Shown here piece by piece: positions 28,043 through 36,103 of a stretch of 64,000 nucleotides of DNA. Source of the stretch: Planctomycetota bacterium (GTDB taxonomy: Bacteria; Planctomycetota; OFTM77); assembly GCA_029260795.1 (NCBI GenBank), contig JAJDCO010000135.1, forward strand, positions 1 to 64,000. The letters are read 5' to 3'. The position numbers were made by a program, and so were the translations under genes. The notes beneath the pieces were generated by a model. The model was not told the origin of the DNA and did not search any database. It saw nothing but the letters and a program-made list of their open reading frames with translations. How positions within the stretch are numbered: the stretch's first letter is position 1; each line of letters opens with the position of its first letter.

Positions 28043-28962
28043 CCCTTGGCGAGCTGCTTGCGGACCAACTCCAGGAGGGCCTTCGTCTTCTTGATTCCCT
28101 CGTCTTCGGAGAGCGAGCCGCCTTCGTACTCGATGCCGACGTGGCCGCGGTAACCCGCGTCGAGGACGATTCTCATCATCTTGCGGAAGTCGGTCTTCGT
28201 CTCATTGCCTTCCGAGTCGAAGTCGTGTGACTTCGCGCTGACCGCCTTGGCGTAGGGCATCAGCTCGCGCACCCCTTCATAGCGGTCGTACCACTTCCCG
28301 TCGCCGAGGTGGAAGTTGCCGAAGTCGGGCAATGTGCCGCAGCGCGGGTGATCGACCTGCTTCATCACCGCGGCGAGCCACTTGCCGTTCGAAGACAGCC
28401 CGCCGTGATTCTCGACGATGACGTTCAGATCACTCTTGGCCGCGAACTCGGTCAGCCGATGGAGCCCGTCGGCCGCTCGCCCGAGCTGCTCCTCGTAGGT
28501 GCCGCTGCTCTGCGCGTTGACGCGAATGGAGTGACAGCCCAGGAACTTGGCGGCGTCGACCCAGCGATGGTGGTTCTCGATGGCTTGCTGACGCTTCTTC
28601 TCATCGGCGTCGCCGAGCGCCCCCTCGCCATCGACCATGATCAACAAGCTCTTCACGCCCTCGCCTTGGGCTCGCGTCTTCATCTCGCCCAGGTACGCCT
28701 CGTCCTTCGCCCGTGCCTTGAAGAACGAGTTCACGTACTCCACGGCTCCGATGCCGAAGCTGCGCGCTGCTTGAGCGAACTCGAGGTTGTCGAGCTTGGG
28801 CTCCTGCTGCCCGGACAGCCTCCGGTGCCACGACCATTGGGCGAGGGAGATCTTGAAGTGAGGCGCGACCTCCTGGGAGGCGGCGAGCGTCGACCACGGC
28901 TGAAGCACGGCGGCGGCCACGGCCGCGCCGGACCCGATCAGGAACTCGCGACGATTCGGCAT
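28039..28962 (-). CDS. Tat-exported sugar isomerase/epimerase-like TIM-barrel protein
   Basis: The 307-residue protein starts with a twin-arginine signal ([15 protein letters not shown]). The mature part is a xylose-isomerase-like TIM barrel: [41 protein letters not shown] with the metal-binding glutamate, [16 protein letters not shown] and [15 protein letters not shown]. The family includes hydroxypyruvate isomerases and sugar epimerases, which use one divalent metal. Export as a folded metalloprotein to the periplasm is typical for planctomycetes. It overlaps the MFS gene by four bases and may act before uptake. Confidence 0.85.
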   Translation of the reverse strand: MPNRREFLIGSGAAVAAAVLQPWSTLAASQEVAPHFKISLAQWSWHRRLSGQQEPKLDNLEFAQAARSFGIGAVEYVNSFFKARAKDEAYLGEMKTRAQGEGVKSLLIMVDGEGALGDADEKKRQQAIENHHRWVDAAKFLGCHSIRVNAQSSGTYEEQLGRAADGLHRLTEFAAKSDLNVIVENHGGLSSNGKWLAAVMKQVDHPRCGTLPDFGNFHLGDGKWYDRYEGVRELMPYAKAVSAKSHDFDSEGNETKTDFRKMMRIVLDAGYRGHVGIEYEGGSLSEDEGIKKTKALLELVRKQLAKG

Positions 28963-29028
28963 CGGTAGGACTCCTCGGAGAGGGGGCTCTCGAACGCGAA
29001 GCCACCATACCGAGGGCCCGACGGCGAC

Positions 29029-29853
29029 TCAACCGCGCGGTCGGGGTGCCGGTTCGGGAAGGATCGTCCCTGAGTGGGCGACGGTTCTTCCTCGAGAGAG
29101 GATCTCGACACCACGCCACACCGACGCGACGCCCAGAAGAGCCGCGGCGGCGAACGCGATGGTCGCGATCACCCCGTCGATGACGAGCTGGCGACCCGAA
29201 CCGTCGAACGCCGGAGAGCGATGCATCGCCCACCAAGCGCCCGCCACCGGCGGCCCGACACACAGCAGCAGTCGACTCGACCACAGCGCCAGCGCCGAGG
29301 GCACGGGCGCCCTTCCCGGCCGCTGCGATCGATACCAGCGCCACGCGAAGACGCTCAAGACCGCGAGGCCGAGCACTGTGCTGACATGCTGGAGGACGCG
29401 ATAGCCCTTCACCTCGAGTCCGCCCGCTCGGATCGCCGTCTCTCCCAAGGGCGGCACGAGCTGCACCAGCCAGTTGCCCGGCTCGGTGATCGAATCCCAG
29501 GCGAGGTGGGTGACCGCACCGATCCCGATCGACAGGATCACGCCCGCGATGCGCCCGAGGCTCGGCCAGCCGCTCGCCCTTCGGCCCCACAGCCGCTCTC
29601 GCCACCCGGCGGGAAGGAGCAGGATCAGCGGGCGTCGGACGATCGCTTCGAAGAGCACCCACAGCACGAGTCCGACCGGCAAGCAGAACGTGAAGAGACC
29701 CGGAAGTGTGTGCCCGACGACGCTGATGTGCCGCAGCGCCAAGAAGTACTCCCAGTCGGGAGCGGTCGCGCCCAAGACGAGCGCCGGCGCATCGAGCCAG
29801 CGGCAGCGTCGGAGCGGCAGGATGGCCGCGGCATGGGCAGCGGTGAACGGCAT
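29029..29853 (-). CDS. DUF4184 family integral membrane protein
   Basis: The start at 29853 (MPFTAAHAAAILPL) matches the family, which begins with MPFT-x-SH-like sequences; an upstream ATG at 29883 would add ten residues. The 274-residue protein has seven or so hydrophobic segments and the family motifs LGATAPDWEYFL and HLAWDSITEPG, whose His and Asp residues resemble metal-dependent membrane hydrolases (YdjM-like). The biochemical function is not known. It stands alone, 66 bases upstream of the Tat-exported protein on the same strand. Confidence 0.8.
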   Translation of the reverse strand: MPFTAAHAAAILPLRRCRWLDAPALVLGATAPDWEYFLALRHISVVGHTLPGLFTFCLPVGLVLWVLFEAIVRRPLILLLPAGWRERLWGRRASGWPSLGRIAGVILSIGIGAVTHLAWDSITEPGNWLVQLVPPLGETAIRAGGLEVKGYRVLQHVSTVLGLAVLSVFAWRWYRSQRPGRAPVPSALALWSSRLLLCVGPPVAGAWWAMHRSPAFDGSGRQLVIDGVIATIAFAAAALLGVASVWRGVEILSRGRTVAHSGTILPEPAPRPRG

Positions 29854-30019
29854 GCGGGGAGTTTTCCTGGGAACGGGCTCCATTGAGGCTCAGGGATCGT
29901 ATCGACCGTCACCCGGTTGAACTGAACTCGGGTGAGATGCGGTGCTTCGACCATTCGAGCGCTCCCGCGCTCGCGGTCGCGATCGCCGAGTCCGAGCGTT
30001 CGCCTCGGCGGCACTCGCC

Positions 30020-30388
30020 TCAGGCGTCGGGTCCGCGGTAGTGGCAGCGCGAGGTACAGGTCTCCTGCACGGTGATTCCTGCCAGACCCGGAAGACGATC
30101 CTTCAATCGCTCCCAGAGCCAGGCTGCCAGGATCTCGGAGGTGGGGTTCTCGAGGCCGGGCACATCGTTGAGGTAATGGTGGTCGAGCTGCTCGCGCAAC
30201 GGTGCGCAGGCCGATTCGATGTCACCGAAATCGAGGAACCACCCGGTCACGGGGTCGACCGGTCCCGTCACGGTGATCTCGCAGCGAAAGCTGTGGCCGT
30301 GCAACCGGGCGCATTTGTGTCCGGGTGGAACGTGAGGCAACAGGTGAGCGGCTTCGAAACGAAACTCGCGGGTCAGTTCGACTTCCAT
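30020..30388 (-). CDS. queD: 6-carboxy-tetrahydropterin synthase / 6-pyruvoyl-tetrahydropterin synthase
   Basis: From the ATG at 30388 (MEVELTREFRFEAAHLL) the protein has 122 residues, the normal length for QueD. Zinc ligands are His15, His30 and His32 (CARLHGHSF), and the catalytic cysteine is Cys26. The PTSE motif (NPTSEILAAWLW), which binds the pterin, and the final HYRG-like sequence are present. It should convert dihydroneopterin triphosphate to 6-carboxy-tetrahydropterin for queuosine; no other queuosine gene lies in the window. Closely related folate-bypass enzymes share the motifs. Confidence 0.9.
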   Translation of the reverse strand: MEVELTREFRFEAAHLLPHVPPGHKCARLHGHSFRCEITVTGPVDPVTGWFLDFGDIESACAPLREQLDHHYLNDVPGLENPTSEILAAWLWERLKDRLPGLAGITVQETCTSRCHYRGPDA

Positions 30389-30648
30389 CGGCGCAGACGA
30401 GACTCCTGAGGATGAGAAGGGAGCCGAGATTCTAACGGCTCGTGCTGTGAAGACGAGCCCAAACCAGGTCGGTCTGGCTGACGGAGAAGCGCTCCGCCTC
30501 CTGTCGAGGGCGCGGGACTCGGATCGGAAGTCGGCCTCCGGATGCGGAGAGCCCGAAAGGATCGGTGGATCGCGGTCCGATAGGAGAGAAAGAGGAATCT
30601 GCAAGCCGTCTCCCCCGAGACGCGAACGGTCGGCGCATCGAGAACCAC

Positions 30649-31968
30649 ATGAACCCGCAGGACCCCAAGCTCGATTCGCTTCCCCAGATGGTCGCGGCCC
30701 GGAACGCTGGCTCGGTTCTCCGAGTGCCCCGGGGCGTTGCGCACTGGCGGCGACAGATGCAGATCCTGGGCCTCGACGAGGCGGCCTGGACCTCCCTGCG
30801 CAACCTCGACGGTTGGCTCAAGGAGCGATTTCGCGAGGCGGCCGACTGGTTTCAAGAGACCCTCTCTCGCACCTCCGATGGGGGCTTCCCGATGTGGGAG
30901 GTCACGCGCCGCGATTCCCGGTTCCGCGAGCTCTTCGTCCAATACCTCGATGGCCTGCTCGGAGCCGAGGATGTCGACAGCTACCTCCATCATCGTCGAC
31001 GCCTGGCCGAGACCCACCTGGCCCACGGCGTTCCGGCCGCCTGGTGGATGCATGGACACCGCTTGGTGCTCGCATTCCTGATCGAGCGCCTGGTCCGTCG
31101 CCAGATGATGCGGCCGCGCCGGTTGACTCGTCAGCTGATCGCGCTCGAGAAGCTGTTCGGCCTCGACGAGCAGATCTGGCGAGAGCTGCACGCTTTGGCG
31201 CCGGATACCGGTGGCAGCGACGGACCAGACTTCGTGCGGAAGCACGGCTTTCAAGACGTGGCGTTTCAATCCTCGAGGCAGGTCGAGACGATTCGCGATT
31301 GCCACGGTCAGGTGGTCGAGCTGCGATCGGCCGCCGCTCAAGGCACGAACCGTCTCAACGAGCTGCGCGAGGTGATCCGACAAGCGGTCGACGAGGTCCA
31401 AGGCACGCGCGCGATGATCCAGGAGGACCTGGACGAGCTCGACGCGCTGCGCCGACACATCGAGACGCTGGCGGAGCAAGTACGTTCGCTCGAGGAGCAG
31501 TCGCACGAGATCGAAGAGGTGATCGCGACGGCGAAGACGCTCTCGTATCGCTCGAAGGTCGTGTCGATCAACGCCACCATCGAAGCGGCGCGCGCCGGCG
31601 AGGCGGGGCGGGGCTTCGAGGTCGTCTCGCACGAGATGGGGCGCTTGGCGCGCAAGTCCCACGAAGCGACCGTCCAGATCGAGGAGATCTTGACGCAGCT
31701 TTTGCAGACCACGGGGCTGGCGGCCGACGCCGTGTACTCGGGCGAACGAGTGACCGATCAGGTCGTCACGCTCGCCCAGTCGATTCACCGATCGCTCGAC
31801 TCCCTGGGTGAGCAAGGACAGGCGGCCCGCGAGGGCTTCTCATCCGTCCAATCACTCAGCGATCGGGTCGGGGAGCAGCTCGAGAGGCTCGAGAGCACGT
31901 TGGAGCAGCTCGAGACATCGGCGCAGGGCTCTTTGGTGACGCTGCAAGACGTGATCGAGAAGAGCTGA
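30649..31968 (+). CDS. Soluble globin-coupled chemoreceptor
   Basis: From the ATG at 30649 the protein has 439 residues; an upstream in-frame ATG at 30565 is less likely. Residues about 38-190 match the sensor globin of HemAT-type proteins: the F-helix segment ETHLAHGVPAAWW puts His123 at the position of the proximal heme ligand, four residues before the conserved Gly. Residues about 200-439 are a cytoplasmic chemoreceptor signalling domain with the hairpin tip INATIEAARAGEAGRGF. There is no membrane helix. It should report oxygen or redox to CheA through CheW. It opens an operon with cheR, a second receptor, two cheW genes and cheA. Confidence 0.85.
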   Translation: MNPQDPKLDSLPQMVAARNAGSVLRVPRGVAHWRRQMQILGLDEAAWTSLRNLDGWLKERFREAADWFQETLSRTSDGGFPMWEVTRRDSRFRELFVQYLDGLLGAEDVDSYLHHRRRLAETHLAHGVPAAWWMHGHRLVLAFLIERLVRRQMMRPRRLTRQLIALEKLFGLDEQIWRELHALAPDTGGSDGPDFVRKHGFQDVAFQSSRQVETIRDCHGQVVELRSAAAQGTNRLNELREVIRQAVDEVQGTRAMIQEDLDELDALRRHIETLAEQVRSLEEQSHEIEEVIATAKTLSYRSKVVSINATIEAARAGEAGRGFEVVSHEMGRLARKSHEATVQIEEILTQLLQTTGLAADAVYSGERVTDQVVTLAQSIHRSLDSLGEQGQAAREGFSSVQSLSDRVGEQLERLESTLEQLETSAQGSLVTLQDVIEKS

Positions 31969-31984
31969 GGACGCGCGAACCCAG

Positions 31985-33424
31985 ATGACCCAGGCACCGA
32001 AACCGACTTCTGCACCCGAGCGGATGTCTTCGGAGACGAAGCGGCGCTTGTCTCGGCTGAGACGGCGCCTTCGCCAACGCCTCGGCGTGGCATTTCGCGG
32101 TCCGCAGCTCGACATCTTGCTGAGTGCGCTCGACAAGCGGGCCGGGCTGGTGCGAGAGCCGAGCTGTGAAGACTACCTCCGTTGGATCGAGCCGGGAGAC
32201 CGATTCGACAAGGAGGTCGAGCACCTCTTGCCCTGGGTGACCAACCACGAGTCCTTCTTCTACCGGCATGCCGAGCAAGTCGCGACCTTTCGACGCGTCA
32301 GCTTGGAGCCCTTCCTCAGTGAGTCGCGAGGGCGGCCGTTTCGGGTTTGGAGCGCGGGCTGCGCCCACGGAGAAGAGCCCTACACGATCGCGATCGAGAT
32401 TGTCGAGGCGCTGGATCGCGAGCCCCGCTGGCCGATCGAGATCCTGGCAACGGACCTGGATCCGCAGGCCATCGACCGTGCTCGCCGTGGTCTCTACGAC
32501 GCTCGAGCCGTGCGGGCCTTGCCCCGCCGATTCCTGGGAAGGTACTTCCTCGCCGAGCCTCGCGGGCTGCGCATCGCCCCCTCGCTCTCGGAACGCGTCA
32601 CATTCGAGCCGCACAATCTCCTCAGCGAGACACCCCGCCCTGAAGGTCCGTTCGACGTGATCTTCTGTCGCAATGTGCTGATCTACTTCGGAGCGGCCGA
32701 GGTGAATCGGGCCCTCGATCACCTCGTCTCGCAGCTGGTGCCGGGCGGCATCCTGATGCTCGGCCCGGTCGAGTCCCTCCGAGGGCGGCTCGAGGATCTC
32801 AGTTCCTCTTTGCAGATCGAGCTCGATGGGGAAGTCGCGTACTACCGACGACGAGTCAGCGGCAGCCAGGCGGAGGGACGCCGACGCGGATCCGGGGGGT
32901 CTTCCGAGGTGAGCGACATCGAGCAGCTCGTGGTCACCGATCGACTCTCGGAAGCTCTGGGTCGGCTCGAGGCGGCGATCGCTCGCCAGCCCCGGTCAGC
33001 GGAGCACCGTCTCCTCCGATCGAGCGTCTTTCGGAGACTCGGCCGCTACGAGGCGGGGGCCCGTGATTGCGTGGCCGTCATTCGAGACCACCCCCTGCAC
33101 GCCGAGGCTCACCGCTGCCTCTCCGAGCTCCGAACCCGGCAAGGTCGCTGGGACGAGGCAATGGCGTTCTCGCGCCGCACCTTGTACTTGGATCCCGAGG
33201 ATGCCTCGGCTTGGCTTCTATTCGGCGACCTGCTGGAGCACCGACGCGACTTCCAGGCTGCGACGCGAGCTTGGATGAATGCCCACGAGCTCCTCGAGTG
33301 CGCATCAGGTCGGGAGACGTTGCCGGAACGACGCCGGGTCGTGCTCGATCTTCTCGCGAGCTGCCAGGATCGACTCCGACCCGACCGCTCTCGTCGGGCT
33401 TCTGACGGAAGAGCACTCTCATGA
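31985..33424 (+). CDS. cheR: CheR-type receptor methyltransferase fused to TPRs
   Basis: The 479-residue protein has the CheR N-terminal helical domain (residues 15-85), the recognition segment [11 protein letters not shown] and the AdoMet motif [16 protein letters not shown], and then [13 protein letters not shown]. Residues about 310-460 are tandem TPRs ([25 protein letters not shown]), as in CheR proteins of Wsp-like and developmental systems. It should methylate glutamates of one or both receptors. It starts 17 bases after the globin-coupled receptor and overlaps the next receptor (ATGA). No CheB methylesterase gene is present in the window. Confidence 0.9.
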   Translation: MTQAPKPTSAPERMSSETKRRLSRLRRRLRQRLGVAFRGPQLDILLSALDKRAGLVREPSCEDYLRWIEPGDRFDKEVEHLLPWVTNHESFFYRHAEQVATFRRVSLEPFLSESRGRPFRVWSAGCAHGEEPYTIAIEIVEALDREPRWPIEILATDLDPQAIDRARRGLYDARAVRALPRRFLGRYFLAEPRGLRIAPSLSERVTFEPHNLLSETPRPEGPFDVIFCRNVLIYFGAAEVNRALDHLVSQLVPGGILMLGPVESLRGRLEDLSSSLQIELDGEVAYYRRRVSGSQAEGRRRGSGGSSEVSDIEQLVVTDRLSEALGRLEAAIARQPRSAEHRLLRSSVFRRLGRYEAGARDCVAVIRDHPLHAEAHRCLSELRTRQGRWDEAMAFSRRTLYLDPEDASAWLLFGDLLEHRRDFQAATRAWMNAHELLECASGRETLPERRRVVLDLLASCQDRLRPDRSRRASDGRALS

Positions 33425-35091
33425 AGACGTGGTCTTATCATCTGCGATCGCAATCGGCCCTCTTGGCCGGCATCTTGATCTTCGCGCTGCTCGCGGGCGC
33501 GGCCATCTGGATCCTGGCGCGCGGGGTCGGCAAGGGCGACGCGTGGTCGAGTCAGCTCCGCGACATCGATCGCTTCCATGCCGAGATCGTGCGAATGCCG
33601 TTGACGGCGCCCCCCGATCTCCCGGACGGCGACGACCTGGGCCGATGGTTTGCCATCGTGACGGCTCGTCTCGAAGAGTATCGCGGGCTGTATCAGGGCG
33701 TCGAGTCCTCGGCCGCCACTCATGGGGGCTTCAGCTCGGCCGCGGCCATCAAGCAGCAGCTCGGTGAGGCCAGCTCCCTGCTCGCCCGCACCGTCGAGGC
33801 CTCCGAGCAGTCTGCTTCGACGACCGGAACGGCTGCCCGGGAGCTCTACGCACGGATCCGCCAGATCCACCAGTCCCTCCTGGGAGCGGCGGAGAGTCAA
33901 CGCGATCGCGTTCATCGGCTTCTGGCCGATGACCTCAAGCGGCAGCGCTTCGGGATCTGGGCTCTCCAAGGATTGGCAGTCGTGATCGGCTTGGGTATCG
34001 GAGCGATCGCCTTCGTCGCCATCGCCGTACTGCGGCAGGTGGCCGCCCGCATCGGGGACGTTCGGAGGACGACTGAGTCCTTGGCCGACGGCGACTACTT
34101 GGTGCGCATCGAAGTGAGCGAAGCGGATGGCGAGCTCGATCGCCTCACGCGAGCCCTCGGGCGGCTGGTGGCTCGAACCTTGGGGGCGATCGAGGAGCTC
34201 AAGCGAGGTGCCCAGCAGATCGACGGAACGGCTCAGAACCTTCTGCAGGCTTCCCGCGATCAAACCGCTGCCTCGACGGAGCAGGCGAGCTCGGTTCGTG
34301 AGACCTCGGCAATGGTCGACGAGCTGGCACGCACGTCCTGGCACATCGCCGAGACCACGACCGAGGTCAGCGATCGAGCGCAGCAAGCGCTGGGAAGCGC
34401 TGAGAAGGGTCAGTCCGCGGTCGGCCAGGTGCAAGAGAACATGCAGGAGATCCTGCGCAAGAGCCAAGCGAACAGCGAGCGCATCACGGCGTTGGGCGAT
34501 TGGTCCGAGCGCATCGGGGACTTCATCGAGCTGATCGATCACATCGCCGAGCAGACCAATCTCCTCGCCCTCAACGCCTCGGTCGAGGCGGCGCGGGCCG
34601 GAGAGGGGGGAGAGGGCTTCGCGATCGTGGCCTCGGAGATCCGACAGCTCTCGGAGAACGTGGGGCGGTCGACGCAGCAGATCCGTCAGCTCGTCGCCGA
34701 CATCCAGAGCGCGACCCAGCTCAGCATGCAAGCCGTGGACGAGGAGGTCGGACTCGTTCAGCGCGGCATGGAGCTCACGTTGGAGGCGAGCCACAGCCTC
34801 GAGGCGATCGTCAGCACGATCTGTCAGACCGCGAATGCGACGCGGGACATCTCGGTGTCGACGCAGCAGCAGAAGCAGGCGAACGAGCAGGCGGCGATCT
34901 CGGTGCGTGAGCTGACCGAGGTCACGGAAGGGTGGGCGCATGGCGCACGAACGACGACCGCCCATGCCACCGATCTCGCCCGCTTGGCGCGCCGATTCCG
35001 ACAGACGCTCCAGTACTTCCGGATCCCGGTCGGGGAGTCGTCGGAGGGTCCGCGGAGTCCGGTCGATGGACCCGAGGAGAGCGCGCCATGA
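33421..35091 (+). CDS. Membrane-bound methyl-accepting chemotaxis protein
   Basis: The 556-residue protein has two membrane helices ([20 protein letters not shown] at 13-32 and [23 protein letters not shown] at about 182-204) around a small helical periplasmic domain of 150 residues. A HAMP domain ([15 protein letters not shown]) and the cytoplasmic receptor domain follow, with tip sequence [18 protein letters not shown]. Its start overlaps cheR and its stop overlaps cheW. The periplasmic domain has no recognised ligand fold. The same CheA probably integrates signals from this receptor and the soluble globin receptor. Confidence 0.9.
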   Translation: MKTWSYHLRSQSALLAGILIFALLAGAAIWILARGVGKGDAWSSQLRDIDRFHAEIVRMPLTAPPDLPDGDDLGRWFAIVTARLEEYRGLYQGVESSAATHGGFSSAAAIKQQLGEASSLLARTVEASEQSASTTGTAARELYARIRQIHQSLLGAAESQRDRVHRLLADDLKRQRFGIWALQGLAVVIGLGIGAIAFVAIAVLRQVAARIGDVRRTTESLADGDYLVRIEVSEADGELDRLTRALGRLVARTLGAIEELKRGAQQIDGTAQNLLQASRDQTAASTEQASSVRETSAMVDELARTSWHIAETTTEVSDRAQQALGSAEKGQSAVGQVQENMQEILRKSQANSERITALGDWSERIGDFIELIDHIAEQTNLLALNASVEAARAGEGGEGFAIVASEIRQLSENVGRSTQQIRQLVADIQSATQLSMQAVDEEVGLVQRGMELTLEASHSLEAIVSTICQTANATRDISVSTQQQKQANEQAAISVRELTEVTEGWAHGARTTTAHATDLARLARRFRQTLQYFRIPVGESSEGPRSPVDGPEESAP

Positions 35092-35552
35092 GCACGGACG
35101 AGACACCGGACGCTCTGGTCTTGTTTCGGCAGGGACACCTGGACCTGGCAATCCCGTTGACGGCCTGCCTCGAGGTGCACCGCAACATGGAGATCACACC
35201 GATCCTGGATGGGAGGGGAGCCGAAGGCGTGATCAACCTTCGCGGCAGTCTGGTGCCCGTGCTCGATCTGGAGCCGGCTTTGGGAGTGCCTTCCCAGCAG
35301 CCGGTGCTGAGAAGGCGGATCATCGTCTGCGGGACGAAGCAGCAGCGCATCGGGCTCGTCGTCGACGAGGTGATCGGGATCACGTCGGAGCCCTACGAGC
35401 TCCGCCGCCGCGAGGACACGTTTCCCGCCAGCCTCGGAGGAGCGTGCTCGGGCCTGACCCAGATTCAAGGGCGCCTGACGTTCGTGATCGACGTGGACGC
35501 GTTCTTGATCGAGCGGACCGGCGAGACGACCGACGCGGGAGTAGAGACGTGA
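35088..35552 (+). CDS. cheW: CheW-like adaptor protein, copy 1
   Basis: The 154-residue protein is a single CheW domain ([57 protein letters not shown]), which couples receptors to CheA. It starts at the ATG overlapping the stop of the membrane receptor (ATGA) and its stop overlaps the second cheW. Confidence 0.9.
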   Translation: MSTDETPDALVLFRQGHLDLAIPLTACLEVHRNMEITPILDGRGAEGVINLRGSLVPVLDLEPALGVPSQQPVLRRRIIVCGTKQQRIGLVVDEVIGITSEPYELRRREDTFPASLGGACSGLTQIQGRLTFVIDVDAFLIERTGETTDAGVET

Positions 35553-36103
35553 GCCCAAACAGCTCTCCGATCGAGCAGGAGGTCATTCGCCACGTTCTGC
35601 GCGACCGTGCGCATCGCGCGAGTCAGAGCCATGCGACCGTCGAGCACGATGGAACCCCGCTACTGACGTTCTCGCTCGGAGGTGAGACCTACGCGGTGGA
35701 GGCGGCCCGCGTGCGGGAGGTCATGTCGGCGAAGCCGATCTGTCGGATTCCGGGCGCCGACCCGAAGCTCCGCGGCGTCGTCAATGTTCGCGGGGGTCTC
35801 GTGACGGTGCTCGACACCTGTCGGCTCCTCGACCTTCCTCCCGATGGCCGAGCCACCAGCCTCTTGGTGCTGGAGCTCCCGAAGCTCCAGCTCGCGCTCC
35901 AGGTCGCGGGCCCGCTCGATCTCGCGCTCCTCGACAATCGTCATCGACCGGGCGCCTCGACTCATGGCGACGAGTCCTCCTGTCACCGGGCGGTGGCAGT
36001 TTCCGGCCGGTTGATCGGCCTCATCGATCCCGACCGACTGCTCGCGGCCCTGCCCACCCCCAGCCATCGTGACCGACCCAACGGTCGTCGGGAGTCTCCA
36101 TGA
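35549..36103 (+). CDS. CheW-like adaptor protein, copy 2
   Basis: It starts with a GTG that overlaps the stop of the first cheW (GTGA). The 184-residue protein has an N-terminal extension of about 40 residues and a CheW domain (TFSLGGETYAVEAARVREVM, LRGVVNVRGGLVTVLDTCRLL). The C-terminal half is more divergent than in copy 1 (LALLDNRHRPGAST), so the two adaptors may serve different receptors. It overlaps cheA (ATGA). Confidence 0.85.
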   Translation: MSPNSSPIEQEVIRHVLRDRAHRASQSHATVEHDGTPLLTFSLGGETYAVEAARVREVMSAKPICRIPGADPKLRGVVNVRGGLVTVLDTCRLLDLPPDGRATSLLVLELPKLQLALQVAGPLDLALLDNRHRPGASTHGDESSCHRAVAVSGRLIGLIDPDRLLAALPTPSHRDRPNGRRESP